Shown: in pieces, positions 8,187 through 18,440 of the stretch
Layout: each line of letters opens with the position of its first letter
Numbering within the stretch: the stretch's first letter is position 1
From: Desmonostoc muscorum LEGE 12446
Lineage (GTDB): Bacteria; Cyanobacteriota; Cyanobacteriia; Cyanobacteriales; Nostocaceae
Assembly (NCBI RefSeq): GCF_015207005.2
Contig: NZ_JADEXS020000001.1
Coordinates: 2,852,001-2,916,000, forward strand
Length of the DNA: 64,000 nucleotides
Direction: 5' to 3'
Made by a program: the position numbers and the translations under genes
The notes under the pieces: generated by a model
Databases searched by the model: none
The model's input: only the letters and a program-made list of their open reading frames with translations
What the model was told of the DNA's origin: nothing

Positions 8187-10094
8187 CTAAACAACAGTAG
8201 ATAGTTGCCGTTTAAAGAAAGCTGACAAAACTCTCTCTGCTATTTGATGACTCGTTAAACCTAATTCTGTCTTAGATTCATTTGGTTCAGCATGATCTAC
8301 TAACACATCTGGCACACCAAATCGCTTGACAGGAACGAGAATATCTGCATCTAATAAAGCTTCGGCGATCGCAGAACCAAAGCCACCCATGATACAGCCT
8401 TCTTCTAAGGTGACAACGCGTCCGATTTTCTTAGCTAAAGGCAAAATCAACTCGGTATCCAAAGGCTTAACAAAACGGGCATTAATCACAGTTGCTTCAA
8501 TGCCATGTTCGCTCAAGATTTCAGCAGCTTGCATTCCCGGATAAACCATTGTGCCATAGCCGACGATTAACACATCATCGCCTGTACGCAGAATTTCGCC
8601 TTTGCCAATTTCCAGAGGTTCCCAGCCTTCTTCCATCAGAGGCACACCGTAGCCATTGCCACGCGGGTAACGCATGGCGATGGGGCCGCTAGTATGGTTA
8701 ACACCAGTTACTACCATGCGTTGGAGTTCTGCTTCGTCTTTCGGCGCCATCACTACTATGTTAGGAATACAACGTAGATAGGCAATGTCATACATACCTT
8801 GGTGGGTGGGGCCATCGGAACCAACAATTCCTGCCCTATCTAAGCAGAAGAAGACTGGTAAGTTTTGGATGCAGACATCGTGAATTATCTGGTCGTAGGC
8901 ACGTTGCAAGAAGGTAGAATAAATGGCGGCGATGGGGCGCATTCCTTCGGTTGCCAGTCCGGCTGCTAAAGTGACAGCGTGTTGTTCAGCAATGCCCACA
9001 TCAATATATTGATTGGGCAGTTTTGCTTGAAGTTTATCTAAGCCTGTTCCCGTCGCCATCGCCGCAGTAATGCCGATGATTTTCGGGTTTTGTTCGGCAA
9101 GTTTTACCAAAGTGTGAGAAAAGACTTTGGCATAAGCCGGCGGTTTGGGTTTGCTGGAGGGAATGGCTTTGCCAGTGGCTACATTGAAGGGGCTTTGGGC
9201 GTGGTAACCAACTTGATCTAATTCAGCAATTTCATAGCCTTTGCCTTTGATTGTTGCCACATGTACCAAAACTGGGCCTGGTATTTGATGTGCTTGTTGG
9301 AAAGTGGCAATCAATTCTTCTAAATTATGTCCATCCACTGGGCCGATGTAAGTAAAGCCGAGTTCTTCAAACACTGCACCTACCTTGGGAACAGCTAAGC
9401 GCTTCATACCTTCTTTGATGCGTCCGAGTTCGGGAGACAGAGATTCACCAACGAAGGGAATTTGCTTAAATTGTTCTTCAAGATTATCTTTAATGAATTG
9501 CACCGGTTGGCTGAGGCGCATTTTGTTCAGGTAGCGAGGAATCGCGCCTACGTTGCGAGATATGGACATGTCGTTGTCATTGAGAACAACCAGCAAATTA
9601 GTTTTCGGCATGTGTCCGGCATGGTTGATGGCTTCTAAAGCCATACCTCCTGTAAGTGCGCCATCGCCAATGACAGCTACCGCTTTAAATTTTTCGCCTT
9701 TTAAATCTCGTGCCAAAGCCATACCTAATGCCGCTGAGATGCTGGTAGAAGCATGTCCCGCACCAAAATGATCGAATTTGTTTTCGCAACGCTTGAGATA
9801 ACCCGCAACTCCGTCTTTTTGTCTGAGGGTGTGGAAGTGATCGTAACGTCCTGTAAGTAGTTTGTGGGGATAAGCTTGGTGTCCTACATCCCAAATGACT
9901 TTATCCCGATCTAAGTCTAATGTTTGATAAAGCCCTAGTGTTAATTCTACGACACCCAACCCTGGCCCCAAATGTCCACCATTAACCGCTACGGTTTGGA
10001 GATGCTTATCTCGAATTTGACGGGCAATTTGTTGCAGTTGCCGAACGGATAAACCGTGCAACTGATTGGGATGGGTAATTTCGCTCAGATGCAT
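8187..10094 (-). CDS. dxs: 1-deoxy-D-xylulose-5-phosphate synthase
   Basis: A 635-residue thiamine-diphosphate enzyme making DXP from pyruvate and glyceraldehyde 3-phosphate, the first step of the MEP isoprenoid pathway (carotenoids, phytol, quinone tails). Domain order is that of DXS: a TPP-binding domain with [20 protein letters not shown] and LNDNDMSIS, a central transketolase domain with [17 protein letters not shown], and the C-terminal domain with [27 protein letters not shown] near the N-terminus supplies the conserved His. Full family length. The ATG follows GAGAGGAAAA at good spacing. It is transcribed singly, divergent from the gene at 10704. Confidence 0.97.
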   Translation of the reverse strand: MHLSEITHPNQLHGLSVRQLQQIARQIRDKHLQTVAVNGGHLGPGLGVVELTLGLYQTLDLDRDKVIWDVGHQAYPHKLLTGRYDHFHTLRQKDGVAGYLKRCENKFDHFGAGHASTSISAALGMALARDLKGEKFKAVAVIGDGALTGGMALEAINHAGHMPKTNLLVVLNDNDMSISRNVGAIPRYLNKMRLSQPVQFIKDNLEEQFKQIPFVGESLSPELGRIKEGMKRLAVPKVGAVFEELGFTYIGPVDGHNLEELIATFQQAHQIPGPVLVHVATIKGKGYEIAELDQVGYHAQSPFNVATGKAIPSSKPKPPAYAKVFSHTLVKLAEQNPKIIGITAAMATGTGLDKLQAKLPNQYIDVGIAEQHAVTLAAGLATEGMRPIAAIYSTFLQRAYDQIIHDVCIQNLPVFFCLDRAGIVGSDGPTHQGMYDIAYLRCIPNIVVMAPKDEAELQRMVVTGVNHTSGPIAMRYPRGNGYGVPLMEEGWEPLEIGKGEILRTGDDVLIVGYGTMVYPGMQAAEILSEHGIEATVINARFVKPLDTELILPLAKKIGRVVTLEEGCIMGGFGSAIAEALLDADILVPVKRFGVPDVLVDHAEPNESKTELGLTSHQIAERVLSAFFKRQLSTVV

Positions 10095-10703
10095 ATTACA
10101 GGGTTTTCCTCTCTAATTTCTGGTTTCGGTATCTTGATTTTCCCACGGTCGGGTTATCCACATAATTAGACTGTTACATTGTTACTAAGTTGTAGCGGAA
10201 AGTATAACTTCGTAATTAATAACGCCCAAAAATGGGTTACCCATTAACAATTCGTCAAAAAAAGAATTCAGAATATAGCCAGTCTTTGGTGTGAATTCTC
10301 AATTTAAGTAATAGGCATTGGGAGTACTGAGTGAGGAATGGGGAGTGAGGAGTTAGGAGTTATTTTCCTTGTCCCCCCACCTCCCTACTCCCTACTCTCC
10401 ACTCCCCATTCCCTTCTAAAGCTACCTCATTAATGTTTCTTCTCTTGGTTCGCTATCACCAGATATTCTGCTGCGCGATCGCCACTGCATCTGGAAAGGA
10501 TAGGTATGTAAGTAAAGTTACTCAATTATTTCCTCCAAATTCAGTAGTAGTTTAGTAAATTAAAGTTTATATTTTCTTTACAAATTTTATCATATTTTTT
10601 GCATAATTGGCAAAAAATATAGCGATAAGTACCATAACACAAGGTTTATAAATTCACTTGTGGAATAAATTCCATCTACTAATACTGAGACATCGAGGAA
10701 ATA
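10095..10703. other. Divergent spacer with a G-rich/C-rich inverted repeat
   Basis: About 600 bases between dxs and the poly-gamma-glutamate hydrolase-like gene. At about 10319-10425 is a repeat whose left arm is GGGGAGTGAGGAGTTAGGAG-like and whose right arm is CTCCCTACTCCCTACTC-like, the same family as at 36563-36688 and inside mfd. The rest is AT-rich and should contain both promoters, which could not be placed. No gene was seen. Confidence 0.5.
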
Positions 10704-11564
10704 ATGCCTACATATACTGCCAGCGTGCAAAAAAGAACTACAGGTACAAAAGAACACTGTTCTGTAGACCCGCAAAAATTAGCAGCCATTGGTTGTGCTG
10801 TTGGTCACCAAGTTAGGATTAGACGTACTGCTAACGAATACGCGCTTTACACTGTCAAGCAAGCACCCCAAGAGAATCCAGAAAATATCGTTCGCGTCAC
10901 AGACGCAGGGCGATCGCGTTTAGCAGCAACTTCATTCCCATTTAATGCTACCGTAGATTCACAGGTAGTTCACCCCACATTCACTGATGCACAAGCAGAA
11001 GCCAATAGCGAATTTGTTGAGCGTCTAACAGACAACAACACCCATGTTGGACTTGTGGCGATCGCTCCCCACGGTGGCATGATTGAAGAAGGAACTGATC
11101 TACAAGCACAACGCGTGGCTGCGGTGCTAGCTGCTAAAGGTGTATCTTGTTGGCGTTGCAAAGGTTGGAAACAAGGCGGTGGTGCTTTGGAACGTTGGCA
11201 CATCACATCTACAGATATTCATGAAGCATCATTTCCCCTACTCGGTAAAATTATTCATCGTGAATTTAGCTATGCAGTAGCTTTTCATGGCTTCTCCCAA
11301 AGTAAAATTTTAATTGGCGGCGGTGCTAGCCTTGCACTTAAACAAGAAATTCAGCAAGCAATTCAAAATGCGATCGTTGGTAGTGGCATCAATGTAGAAA
11401 TTGCTACCTCAGGCAGTGAATTTGATGGCGACGATCCTAACAATATTGTGAATCGATTAGCTAATGGTAATGGCATCCAAATTGAGCAGTCTAAAGTAGC
11501 GCGAATCAGCTACGGGCAGCAAATTGCTGATGCTGTTGCGTCTGTCTATAGCTCGAAGATTTAA
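10704..11564 (+). CDS. Poly-gamma-glutamate hydrolase-like protein (PghP/YjqB family)
   Basis: A 286-residue protein matching the PghP/YjqB (DUF867) pattern. An N-terminal extension of about 90 residues precedes the catalytic core, which has VAIAPHGGMIEEGTDLQA, then CWRCKGWKQGGGALERWHIT, YAVAFHGFSQ and LIGGGASLALKQEI. The His and Glu residues in APHGG..E and AFHG fit the zinc site of this carboxypeptidase-like fold. Family members include a phage enzyme that cuts poly-gamma-glutamate and many bacterial homologues of unknown substrate. The ATG follows GAGGAAATA. It has no signal peptide. It is divergent from dxs and stands alone. Confidence 0.8.
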   Translation: MPTYTASVQKRTTGTKEHCSVDPQKLAAIGCAVGHQVRIRRTANEYALYTVKQAPQENPENIVRVTDAGRSRLAATSFPFNATVDSQVVHPTFTDAQAEANSEFVERLTDNNTHVGLVAIAPHGGMIEEGTDLQAQRVAAVLAAKGVSCWRCKGWKQGGGALERWHITSTDIHEASFPLLGKIIHREFSYAVAFHGFSQSKILIGGGASLALKQEIQQAIQNAIVGSGINVEIATSGSEFDGDDPNNIVNRLANGNGIQIEQSKVARISYGQQIADAVASVYSSKI

Positions 11565-11660
11565 TAGACTTGTTGCTAGATAAATTTACAAGTTTGCGAA
11601 TACATATCGTTAGGCAACAAATCTAATATTTTCTATGGCATTCCTATTTGATTTATTACA

Positions 11661-11724
11661 GCGTATTTCAGGTAAGTGAAGTACACAGGTAGGGGCATAA
11701 CTGTGCCTCTACGATTATCTGTAC
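11661..11724 (-). repeat. Dispersed repeat (copy 3 of 3, inverted)
   Basis: Read on the minus strand this begins GTACAGATAATCGTAGAGGC and ends TGAAATACGC, matching the copy at 6822-6890 at both ends with small changes in the core. Together with the copy at 8067 it defines a mobile or recombining repeat family within 5 kb. Confidence 0.8.
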
Positions 11725-11781
11725 TCATTCCTGTGGGCAAGCAAGGGGCAAAGATTAATTGCCTCTTGTCTGTTGACATTT

Positions 11782-11809
11782 GTAGGGGCGTACAGCTGTA
11801 CGCCCCTAC
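11782..11809. repeat. Perfect 28-base palindrome
   Basis: The arms start GTAGGGGCGTACAG and the whole is self-complementary. It is equal in length to the palindromes at 815 and 6834, and a half-copy (GTAGGGGCGTACA) lies at the broken edge of the Uma2 remnant near 40924. Confidence 0.75.
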
Positions 11810-12131
11810 TGTCTTACTTTTGACCTTTATCTTAAAAGTGCTAGCTAAAAATACTAATCTCCAGTTCCCAGTCCCTGTTTCATCAAAATATAATTTCCAG
11901 CTTGTTGACGAAAATAATCGAAAAATGCTTGTTAGTATTAATTAGGATGTCATAATTGGTTTGTGGAACTGGAACAAGTTACAGTCAAATAACCAAAAGA
12001 CCTGACAAATCTCATAATGCGACGAATCTTACTGATGTCACACGTTCAACAGAGGTAATTATTGTGATATTAAAGGCTCGAATGAGTCTTGTTTTTAGGT
12101 TTAAAGTTGTTAAATAATCCACAATCCACTG

Positions 12132-13313
12132 ATGCTATATAGACGATTTGGACGCACAGAATTACAGATGCCCGTGTTTTCTTGCGGCGGCATGAGGTAT
12201 CAGTTCAAATGGCAGGATGTTCCTGAATCGGAAATTCCTGCTGATAACCAGACAAATTTGGAAGCGACTATCAAAAAAGCTCTGGAAGTTGGGATTAATC
12301 ACATTGAAACTGCCCGTGGTTATGGGACTTCTGAGATGCAATTGGGGAGAATATTGCCCAAGTTTCCCCGCGAAAAGTTGATTGTTCAGACGAAAGTCGG
12401 CCCAGAAAAAGATGCAAAACAATTCCGTGAGACGTTTGAAAAATCATTAAAATATCTCGAGCTAGATTATGTTGACCTTTTAGGTTTGCACGGCATTAAT
12501 ACTCCTGAATTGTTGGACTACAGCATTCGTCCTGGTGGCTGTTTGGATGTGGTACGTCAGTTGCAAGCAGAGGGAAAAGTCAGATTTGTTGGCTTTTCTA
12601 CACATGGACCAACAGATGTAATTGTGCAGACAATTAATACTAACCAATTTGATTATGTAAACCTGCACTGGTACTACATTAATCAATGGAATTGGGCGGC
12701 AATTGAAGCAGCTAAACGCCACGATATGGGGGTATTTATTATTAGCCCATCTAATAAAGGAGGTTTGTTGTATCAACCACCGCAAAAATTAGTAAATCTT
12801 TGCGCTCCTTTGAGTCCAATGGTGTTTAATGATTTGTTTTGTTTGAGTCACCACCAAGTGCATACCTTGAGTTTGGGAGCAGCAAAACCAGAAGATTTTG
12901 ATGAACATCTGAAGACTTTAGAATTAGTAGATAGAGCATCAGAAATTCTGCCACCAATTTTGGCACGATTGCAAGCAGAAGCGATCGCCATTTTGGGAGA
13001 AGATTGGGTAAAAACCTGGGAGGATAATTTACCCACACTTGACGAAACGCCTGGTGAGGTAAATATTCGGGTGATTTTGTGGTTGTGGAATTTAGCGATC
13101 GCCTATGATCTGGTAGACTATGGCAAAATGCGTTACAACCTGCTTGGTAATGGCGATCATTGGTTTCCTGGTAATAAAGGCGATCGGTTAAACGAATTAG
13201 ACTTGCGCCAATGTCTAGCCCGCAGTCCCCACGCTGAGAAAATCCCCCAAATTCTGCAAAAAGCAGATCAATTGTTGGGGGGTGAAGAAGTGAAACGATT
13301 GTCTCAACAGTAA
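12132..13313 (+). CDS. Aldo/keto reductase (COG1453-like)
   Basis: A 393-residue NADPH-dependent oxidoreductase. The TIM-barrel part has LYRRFGRTELQMPVFSCGGM, then INHIETARGYGTSEMQLG (catalytic Tyr), KLIVQTKVGP (Lys) and DLLGLHG (His). The C-terminal 130 residues match the extension of COG1453-type reductases, which often carries a 4Fe-4S ferredoxin module. Here the corresponding end (GDHWFPGNKGDRLNELDLRQCLARSP) keeps only one Cys, so the cluster is probably absent. Substrate unknown. The ATG at 12132 has no obvious ribosome-binding site. It stands alone, followed by a 590-base gap. Confidence 0.85.
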   Translation: MLYRRFGRTELQMPVFSCGGMRYQFKWQDVPESEIPADNQTNLEATIKKALEVGINHIETARGYGTSEMQLGRILPKFPREKLIVQTKVGPEKDAKQFRETFEKSLKYLELDYVDLLGLHGINTPELLDYSIRPGGCLDVVRQLQAEGKVRFVGFSTHGPTDVIVQTINTNQFDYVNLHWYYINQWNWAAIEAAKRHDMGVFIISPSNKGGLLYQPPQKLVNLCAPLSPMVFNDLFCLSHHQVHTLSLGAAKPEDFDEHLKTLELVDRASEILPPILARLQAEAIAILGEDWVKTWEDNLPTLDETPGEVNIRVILWLWNLAIAYDLVDYGKMRYNLLGNGDHWFPGNKGDRLNELDLRQCLARSPHAEKIPQILQKADQLLGGEEVKRLSQQ

Positions 13314-13906
13314 ATCTGAGGTTAGGGACTTGGAATGTTGTAATCCAACCCATCCCTAACCTCATGCATAATTGCTGTATATATTAATTCATCAAAACTG
13401 CTTGATTTTTTCCAAAATTACCTGTAGTATGCCTGAGTATTCAAAAAAATAAGTTTTGTCAAATAATGCTTGCAAATACAGCAAGTAAAACCCTGTTATT
13501 TTTTGCAGAATAAACATATCTAAAGGTAGATATGTTTGTCTTATTTTCATAGCTCATAAACTAAGTAATTCCGAATAAAGCAAACTAAGCAAAGGTTGAG
13601 AAATCTTCCCTATGGCTAAATTTAGAACATTTTAGGCCGGTTTACAAAATACAACATAATTGATTTTAATATTGCCTATTAAACCTCGTCCATGTTGAAA
13701 CCTCGAGTTTTGAATTATTGTGTTGTGTCATTGCGACGTTCGCTCTTAGCGTTCCCGCAGGGTAGGAAGCAATCGCAAAAATTTGGTAAAAAATTACAGT
13801 TTTCAAGTTAGATGAGGTTTATTTAGCTTCTCTCTTGACTTAAGTAATAGTAAATTTTTCCTGAAATTTCTTAGACAAGTTTTCCTTTTTATTTTTGGAT
13901 ATATTT
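13314..13906. other. Upstream region of the RTX gene
   Basis: A 593-base gap. Around 13727-13780 it holds a repeat of the type CATTGCGACG..GAAGCAATCGCAAA, an imperfect inverted repeat common in cyanobacteria. The 100 bases before the RTX start are AT-rich. No ORF is supported. Confidence 0.45.
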
Positions 13907-16900
13907 ATGGCATTAATCAACGGTGATGGTGGTAACAATACGCTTACAGGTACTTCAGGCAATGACACCATCAACGGTGCTGGAGGAGACGATATTCTCA
14001 ACGCCGGCTTAGGAGTCACAGACCAAATAGATGGCGGCACTGGTACAGACATCCTAGTAGTAGATTACTCCTCCTTGACCGTCAACGTTGGCAGTTATGG
14101 CAACTCCTATCAAACAGTAAACAACACTAACCGCACCTACTACAGCAACATTGAGCGGTTTAACCTCAAAAGCGGCAGTGGTAACGATACCTTAGTGGGT
14201 GGCACACTCAACGACACTCTTAACGGTGGGGCAGGGAATGATAGCTTGATTGGCGGCGCGGGTAATGACAGCATTATCGGTGGAAGTGACAACGACATCA
14301 TTACCAAAGGCACAGGCAATGACACTGTAGATGGCGGTGCAGGTATAGACACCCTCATCGATGTTGACTTGTCAGCAGACACCACTGGCAGAGTTTTGAA
14401 CGTCAACGGTAGCACCATTGCTGCCATCACTTCTGGCGGTAACTCCTATCAAGGATTTGAGTTTTTTGTTAACATCAGTGCTGGCAGTGGCAACGACAAT
14501 ATCAGCTTGACTTCGCCTACTCCAGCAAACAACATTATCAACGGTGCTGGAGGAGACGATATTCTCAACGCCGGCTTAGGAGTCACAGACCAAGTAGATG
14601 GCGGCACTGGCACAGACATCCTAGTAGTAGATTACTCCTCCTTGACCGTCAACGTTGGCAGTTATGGCAACTCCTATCAAACAGTAAACAACACTAACCG
14701 CACCTACTACAGCAACATTGAGCGGTTTAACCTCAAAAGCGGCAGTGGTAACGATACCTTAGTGGGTGGCACACTCAACGACACTCTTAACGGTGGGGCA
14801 GGGAATGATAGCTTGATTGGCGGCGCGGGTAATGACAGCATTATCGGTGGAAGTGACAACGACATCATTACCAAAGGCACAGGCAATGACACTGTAGATG
14901 GCGGTGCAGGTATAGACACCCTCATCGATGTTGACTTGTCAGCAGACACCACTGGCAGAGTTTTGAACGTCAACGGTAGCACCATTGCTGCCATCACTTC
15001 TGGCGGTAACTCCTATCAAGGATTTGAGTTTTTTGTTAACATCAGTGCTGGCAGTGGCAACGACAATATCAGCTTGACTTCGCCTACTCCAGCAAACAAC
15101 ATTATCAACGGTGCTGGAGGAGACGATATTCTCAACGCCGGCTTAGGAGTCACAGACCAAGTAGATGGCGGCACTGGCACAGACATCCTAGTAGTAGATT
15201 ACTCCTCCTTGACCGTCAACGTTGGCAGTTATGGCAACTCCTATCAAACAGTAAACAACACTAACCGCACCTACTACAGCAACATTGAGCGGTTTAACCT
15301 CAAAAGCGGCAGTGGTAACGACACCTTAGTGGGTGGCACACTCAACGACACTCTTAACGGTGGGGCAGGGAATGATAGCTTGATTGGCGGCGCGGGTAAT
15401 GACAGCATTATCGGTGGAAGTGACAACGACATCATTACCAAAGGCACAGGCAATGACACTGTAGATGGCGGTGCAGGTATAGACACCCTCATCGATGTTG
15501 ACTTGTCAGCAGACACCACTGGCAGAGTTTTGAACGTCAACGGTAGCACCATTGCTGCCATCACTTCTGGCGGTAACTCCTATCAAGGATTTGAGTTTTT
15601 TGTTAACATCAGTGCTGGCAGTGGCAACGACAATATCAGCTTGACTTCGCCTACTCCAGCAAACAACATTATCAACGGTGCTGGAGGAGACGATATTCTC
15701 AACGCCGGCTTAGGAGTCACAGACCAAGTAGATGGCGGCACTGGCACAGATATCCTGGTAGTAGATTACTCCTCCTTGACCGTCAACGTTGGCAGTTATG
15801 GCAACTCCTATCAAACAGTAAACAACACTAACCGCACCTACTACAGCAACATTGAGCGGTTTAACCTCAAAAGCGGCAGTGGTAACGACACCTTAGTGGG
15901 TGGCACACTCAACGACACTCTTAACGGTGGGGCAGGGAATGATAGCTTGATTGGCGGCGCGGGTAATGACAGCATTATCGGTGGAAGTGACAACGACATC
16001 ATTACCAAAGGCACAGGCAATGACACTGTAGATGGCGGTGCAGGTATAGACACCCTCATCGATGTTGACTTGTCAGCAGACACCACTGGCAGAGTTTTGA
16101 ACGTCAACGGTAGCACCATTGCTGCCATCACTTCTGGCGGTAACTCCTATCAAGGATTTGAGTTTTTTGTTAACATCAGTGCTGGCAGTGGCAACGACAA
16201 TATCAGCTTGACTTCGCCTACTCCAGCAAACAACATTATCAACGGTGCTGGAGGAGACGATATTCTCAACGCCGGCTTAGGAGTCACAGACCAAGTAGAT
16301 GGCGGCACTGGCACAGATATCCTGGTAGTAGATTACTCCTCCTTGACCGTCAACGTTGGCAGTTATGGCAACTCCTATCAAACAGTAAACAACACTAACC
16401 GCACCTACTACAGCAACATTGAGCGGTTTAACCTCAAAAGCGGCAGTGGTAACGATACCTTAGTGGGCGGCACACTCAACGACACTCTTAACGGTGGGGC
16501 AGGGAATGATAGCTTGATTGGCGGCGCGGGTAATGACAGCATTATCGGTGGAAGTGACAACGACATCATTACCAAAGGCACAGGCAATGACACTGTAGAT
16601 GGCGGTGCAGGTATAGACACCCTCATCGATGTTGACTTGTCAGCAGACACCACTGGCAGAGTTTTGAACGTCAACGGTAGCACCATTGCTGCCATCACTT
16701 CTGGCGGTAACTCCTATCAAGGATTTGAGTTTTTTGTTAACATCAGTGCTGGCAGTGGCAACGACAATATCAGCTTGACTTCGCCTACTCCAGCAAACAA
16801 CATTATCAACGGTGCTGGAGGAGACGATATTCTCAACGCCGGCTTAGGAGTCACAGACCAAGTAGATGGCGGCACTGGCACAGATATCCTGGTAGTAGAT

Positions 16901-18421
16901 TACTCCTCCTTGACCGTCAACGTTGGCAGTTATGGCAACTCCTATCAAACAGTAAACAACACTAACCGCACCTACTACAGCAACATTGAGCGGTTCAACC
17001 TCAAAAGCGGCAGTGGTAACGACACCTTAGTGGGCGGCACACTCAACGACACCATCAATGGCGGGGCAGGGAATGATAGCTTGATTGGCGGTGCGGGTGA
17101 TGACATCATCACTCAAGGGGCTGGATCTGACACTGTTGATGGCGGTACAGGTGTAGATACGCTCGTAGATGCTGACTTGTCAGCAGATACTACTGGCAGA
17201 GTTCTGAACATCAACGGTAGCGCCATTGCTGCCATCACTTCTGGCGGCAACACCTATCAGGGATTTGAGTTTTTCCTCAACATTACTGGTGGTAGCGGCA
17301 ATGACAATTTCAGCTTTACTTCGCCTACTCCAGCAAACAACAGCGTTAATGGTGGTGCAGGCAATGATACCATCAACGGGGGCGGAGGCAACGATACCAT
17401 CAACGGTGGTACAGGCAACGACTCACTCCAAGGTGGCACTGGTAATGACACTTATATTATCGATAGTATCTCAGATGTAATCAGTGAAACTTCTACCCTA
17501 GCGACGGAGATTGATACTGTTCAGAGTTCAATCAGCTATCTTCTGGGCGCTAATCTAGAAAATTTGACCCTAACTGGTACTGGAGCTATTAACGGCACAG
17601 GAAACAGTCTCAATAACATTATCATTGGTAATAGCGGCAATAATACTCTTGATGGTGGAACTGGTAACGACACCATCAGCGGAGGGTCTGGTAATGATAC
17701 CGTCACGGGTGGTATTGGTAATGATTCCCTTGATGGTGGAACAGGAGACGATAGCTTAATTGCTGGAACTGGCAACGATACCTATGTGGTGGATAGCGTT
17801 GGAGATGTGGTTATTGAAAATCTCAACGAAGGCACAGACACAGTTCAATCTTCAGTCAGCTATACTCTGGGTGCTAATGTAGAAAATCTAACCCTAACTG
17901 GTACAGGAGCTATCAACGGCATAGGGAATAGTTTAAATAACACCATCACTGGAAATAGTGGCAATAATACTCTTAATGGAGTAGGCGGTAATGATATTTT
18001 AATCGGTGGCGCTGGTAACGACACCTTATTAGGTGGAGATGGTAACGATACCCTGAATGGAGTTGGAAGCGAGAATGGCACAGGGTTTAAAGACACCCTT
18101 ACTGGTGGCAACGGTAATGATTTGTATATCTTTGGCAATAGCGGTGCTGTATTCTACAATGATGGAAATAACGCCAATGCTGGTCTAAACGACTACGCAC
18201 TAATTGTAGATTTTAATACCAGCCAAGACAAAATACAACTCCAAGGTTTAGCTAGTTCTTACTTGCTTGGAACTTCACCGATTAGCGGCATCTCTGGCAC
18301 AGCAATTTACTTAGATACTAATACAAACTCAGTCTTGAACTCCACTGATGAACTCATTGCTATTGTCGAAGGAGTCACAGGACTGAATTTGACAGCAGGT
18401 TATTTTAGTTACGTTGCTTAG
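13907..18421 (+). CDS. Large RTX (hemolysin-type) calcium-binding protein
   Basis: About 1504 residues from ATG 13907; an in-frame TTG at 13895 is less likely. It begins MALINGDGGNNTLTGTSGND and consists of nonapeptide calcium-binding motifs of the GGxGxDxUx type (GGAGNDSLIGGAGNDSIIGG). Residues about 22-1146 are six tandem 189-residue units, five almost identical and the sixth shortened by 9 residues. Then come two blocks with TYVVDSVGDVVIENLNEGTD and LGANVENLTLTGTGAINGIG. A tail with LTGGNGNDLYIFGNSGAVFY, DFNTSQDKIQL and GLNLTAGYFSYVA is typical of cyanobacterial RTX proteins exported by type I secretion. No signal peptide and no enzyme domain were seen. It is probably a secreted surface or S-layer-like protein. 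A HlyD adaptor lies 17 kb away, with no ABC exporter nearby. Confidence 0.92.
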   Translation: MALINGDGGNNTLTGTSGNDTINGAGGDDILNAGLGVTDQIDGGTGTDILVVDYSSLTVNVGSYGNSYQTVNNTNRTYYSNIERFNLKSGSGNDTLVGGTLNDTLNGGAGNDSLIGGAGNDSIIGGSDNDIITKGTGNDTVDGGAGIDTLIDVDLSADTTGRVLNVNGSTIAAITSGGNSYQGFEFFVNISAGSGNDNISLTSPTPANNIINGAGGDDILNAGLGVTDQVDGGTGTDILVVDYSSLTVNVGSYGNSYQTVNNTNRTYYSNIERFNLKSGSGNDTLVGGTLNDTLNGGAGNDSLIGGAGNDSIIGGSDNDIITKGTGNDTVDGGAGIDTLIDVDLSADTTGRVLNVNGSTIAAITSGGNSYQGFEFFVNISAGSGNDNISLTSPTPANNIINGAGGDDILNAGLGVTDQVDGGTGTDILVVDYSSLTVNVGSYGNSYQTVNNTNRTYYSNIERFNLKSGSGNDTLVGGTLNDTLNGGAGNDSLIGGAGNDSIIGGSDNDIITKGTGNDTVDGGAGIDTLIDVDLSADTTGRVLNVNGSTIAAITSGGNSYQGFEFFVNISAGSGNDNISLTSPTPANNIINGAGGDDILNAGLGVTDQVDGGTGTDILVVDYSSLTVNVGSYGNSYQTVNNTNRTYYSNIERFNLKSGSGNDTLVGGTLNDTLNGGAGNDSLIGGAGNDSIIGGSDNDIITKGTGNDTVDGGAGIDTLIDVDLSADTTGRVLNVNGSTIAAITSGGNSYQGFEFFVNISAGSGNDNISLTSPTPANNIINGAGGDDILNAGLGVTDQVDGGTGTDILVVDYSSLTVNVGSYGNSYQTVNNTNRTYYSNIERFNLKSGSGNDTLVGGTLNDTLNGGAGNDSLIGGAGNDSIIGGSDNDIITKGTGNDTVDGGAGIDTLIDVDLSADTTGRVLNVNGSTIAAITSGGNSYQGFEFFVNISAGSGNDNISLTSPTPANNIINGAGGDDILNAGLGVTDQVDGGTGTDILVVDYSSLTVNVGSYGNSYQTVNNTNRTYYSNIERFNLKSGSGNDTLVGGTLNDTINGGAGNDSLIGGAGDDIITQGAGSDTVDGGTGVDTLVDADLSADTTGRVLNINGSAIAAITSGGNTYQGFEFFLNITGGSGNDNFSFTSPTPANNSVNGGAGNDTINGGGGNDTINGGTGNDSLQGGTGNDTYIIDSISDVISETSTLATEIDTVQSSISYLLGANLENLTLTGTGAINGTGNSLNNIIIGNSGNNTLDGGTGNDTISGGSGNDTVTGGIGNDSLDGGTGDDSLIAGTGNDTYVVDSVGDVVIENLNEGTDTVQSSVSYTLGANVENLTLTGTGAINGIGNSLNNTITGNSGNNTLNGVGGNDILIGGAGNDTLLGGDGNDTLNGVGSENGTGFKDTLTGGNGNDLYIFGNSGAVFYNDGNNANAGLNDYALIVDFNTSQDKIQLQGLASSYLLGTSPISGISGTAIYLDTNTNSVLNSTDELIAIVEGVTGLNLTAGYFSYVA
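13970..17344 (+). repeat. Six tandem 567-bp units inside the RTX gene
   Basis: Units begin at 13970, 14537, 15104, 15671, 16238 and 16805; the last is 540 bp. Each encodes 189 residues starting INGAGGDDILNAGLGV. The first five are nearly identical in DNA. Small differences split them into blocks: units 1-3 read ATCCTAGTAG where units 4-6 read ATCCTGGTAG, and units 5-6 have GGGCGGC where 1-4 have GGGTGGC. This points to recent expansion by unequal crossing over or copying. Confidence 0.95.
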
Positions 18422-18440
18422 TTGCAAAAACATAGGGGAA

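Larger units (their letters stand above)
11565..12131. other. Repeat-rich spacer
   Basis: This 567-base gap holds one dispersed repeat (11661-11724) and a perfect 28-base palindrome (11782-11809). An open frame across 11676-11945 is mostly translated repeat and is not called as a gene. The last 150 bases before the aldo/keto reductase are AT-rich with no clear promoter. Confidence 0.5.

Noticed and set aside
11676..11945. 89-codon plus-strand frame
   Set aside because: It is largely translated dispersed repeat and palindrome, with no ribosome-binding site or motif.
14140..16698. Five identical 96-codon minus-strand frames at 567-base spacing
   Set aside because: They are antisense shadows of the RTX repeat units; their periodicity is that of the coding strand.
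13970..17344. CRISPR-like array suggested by regular spacing
   Set aside because: The repeats are 567 bp without spacers, lie in one long reading frame and encode RTX motifs.
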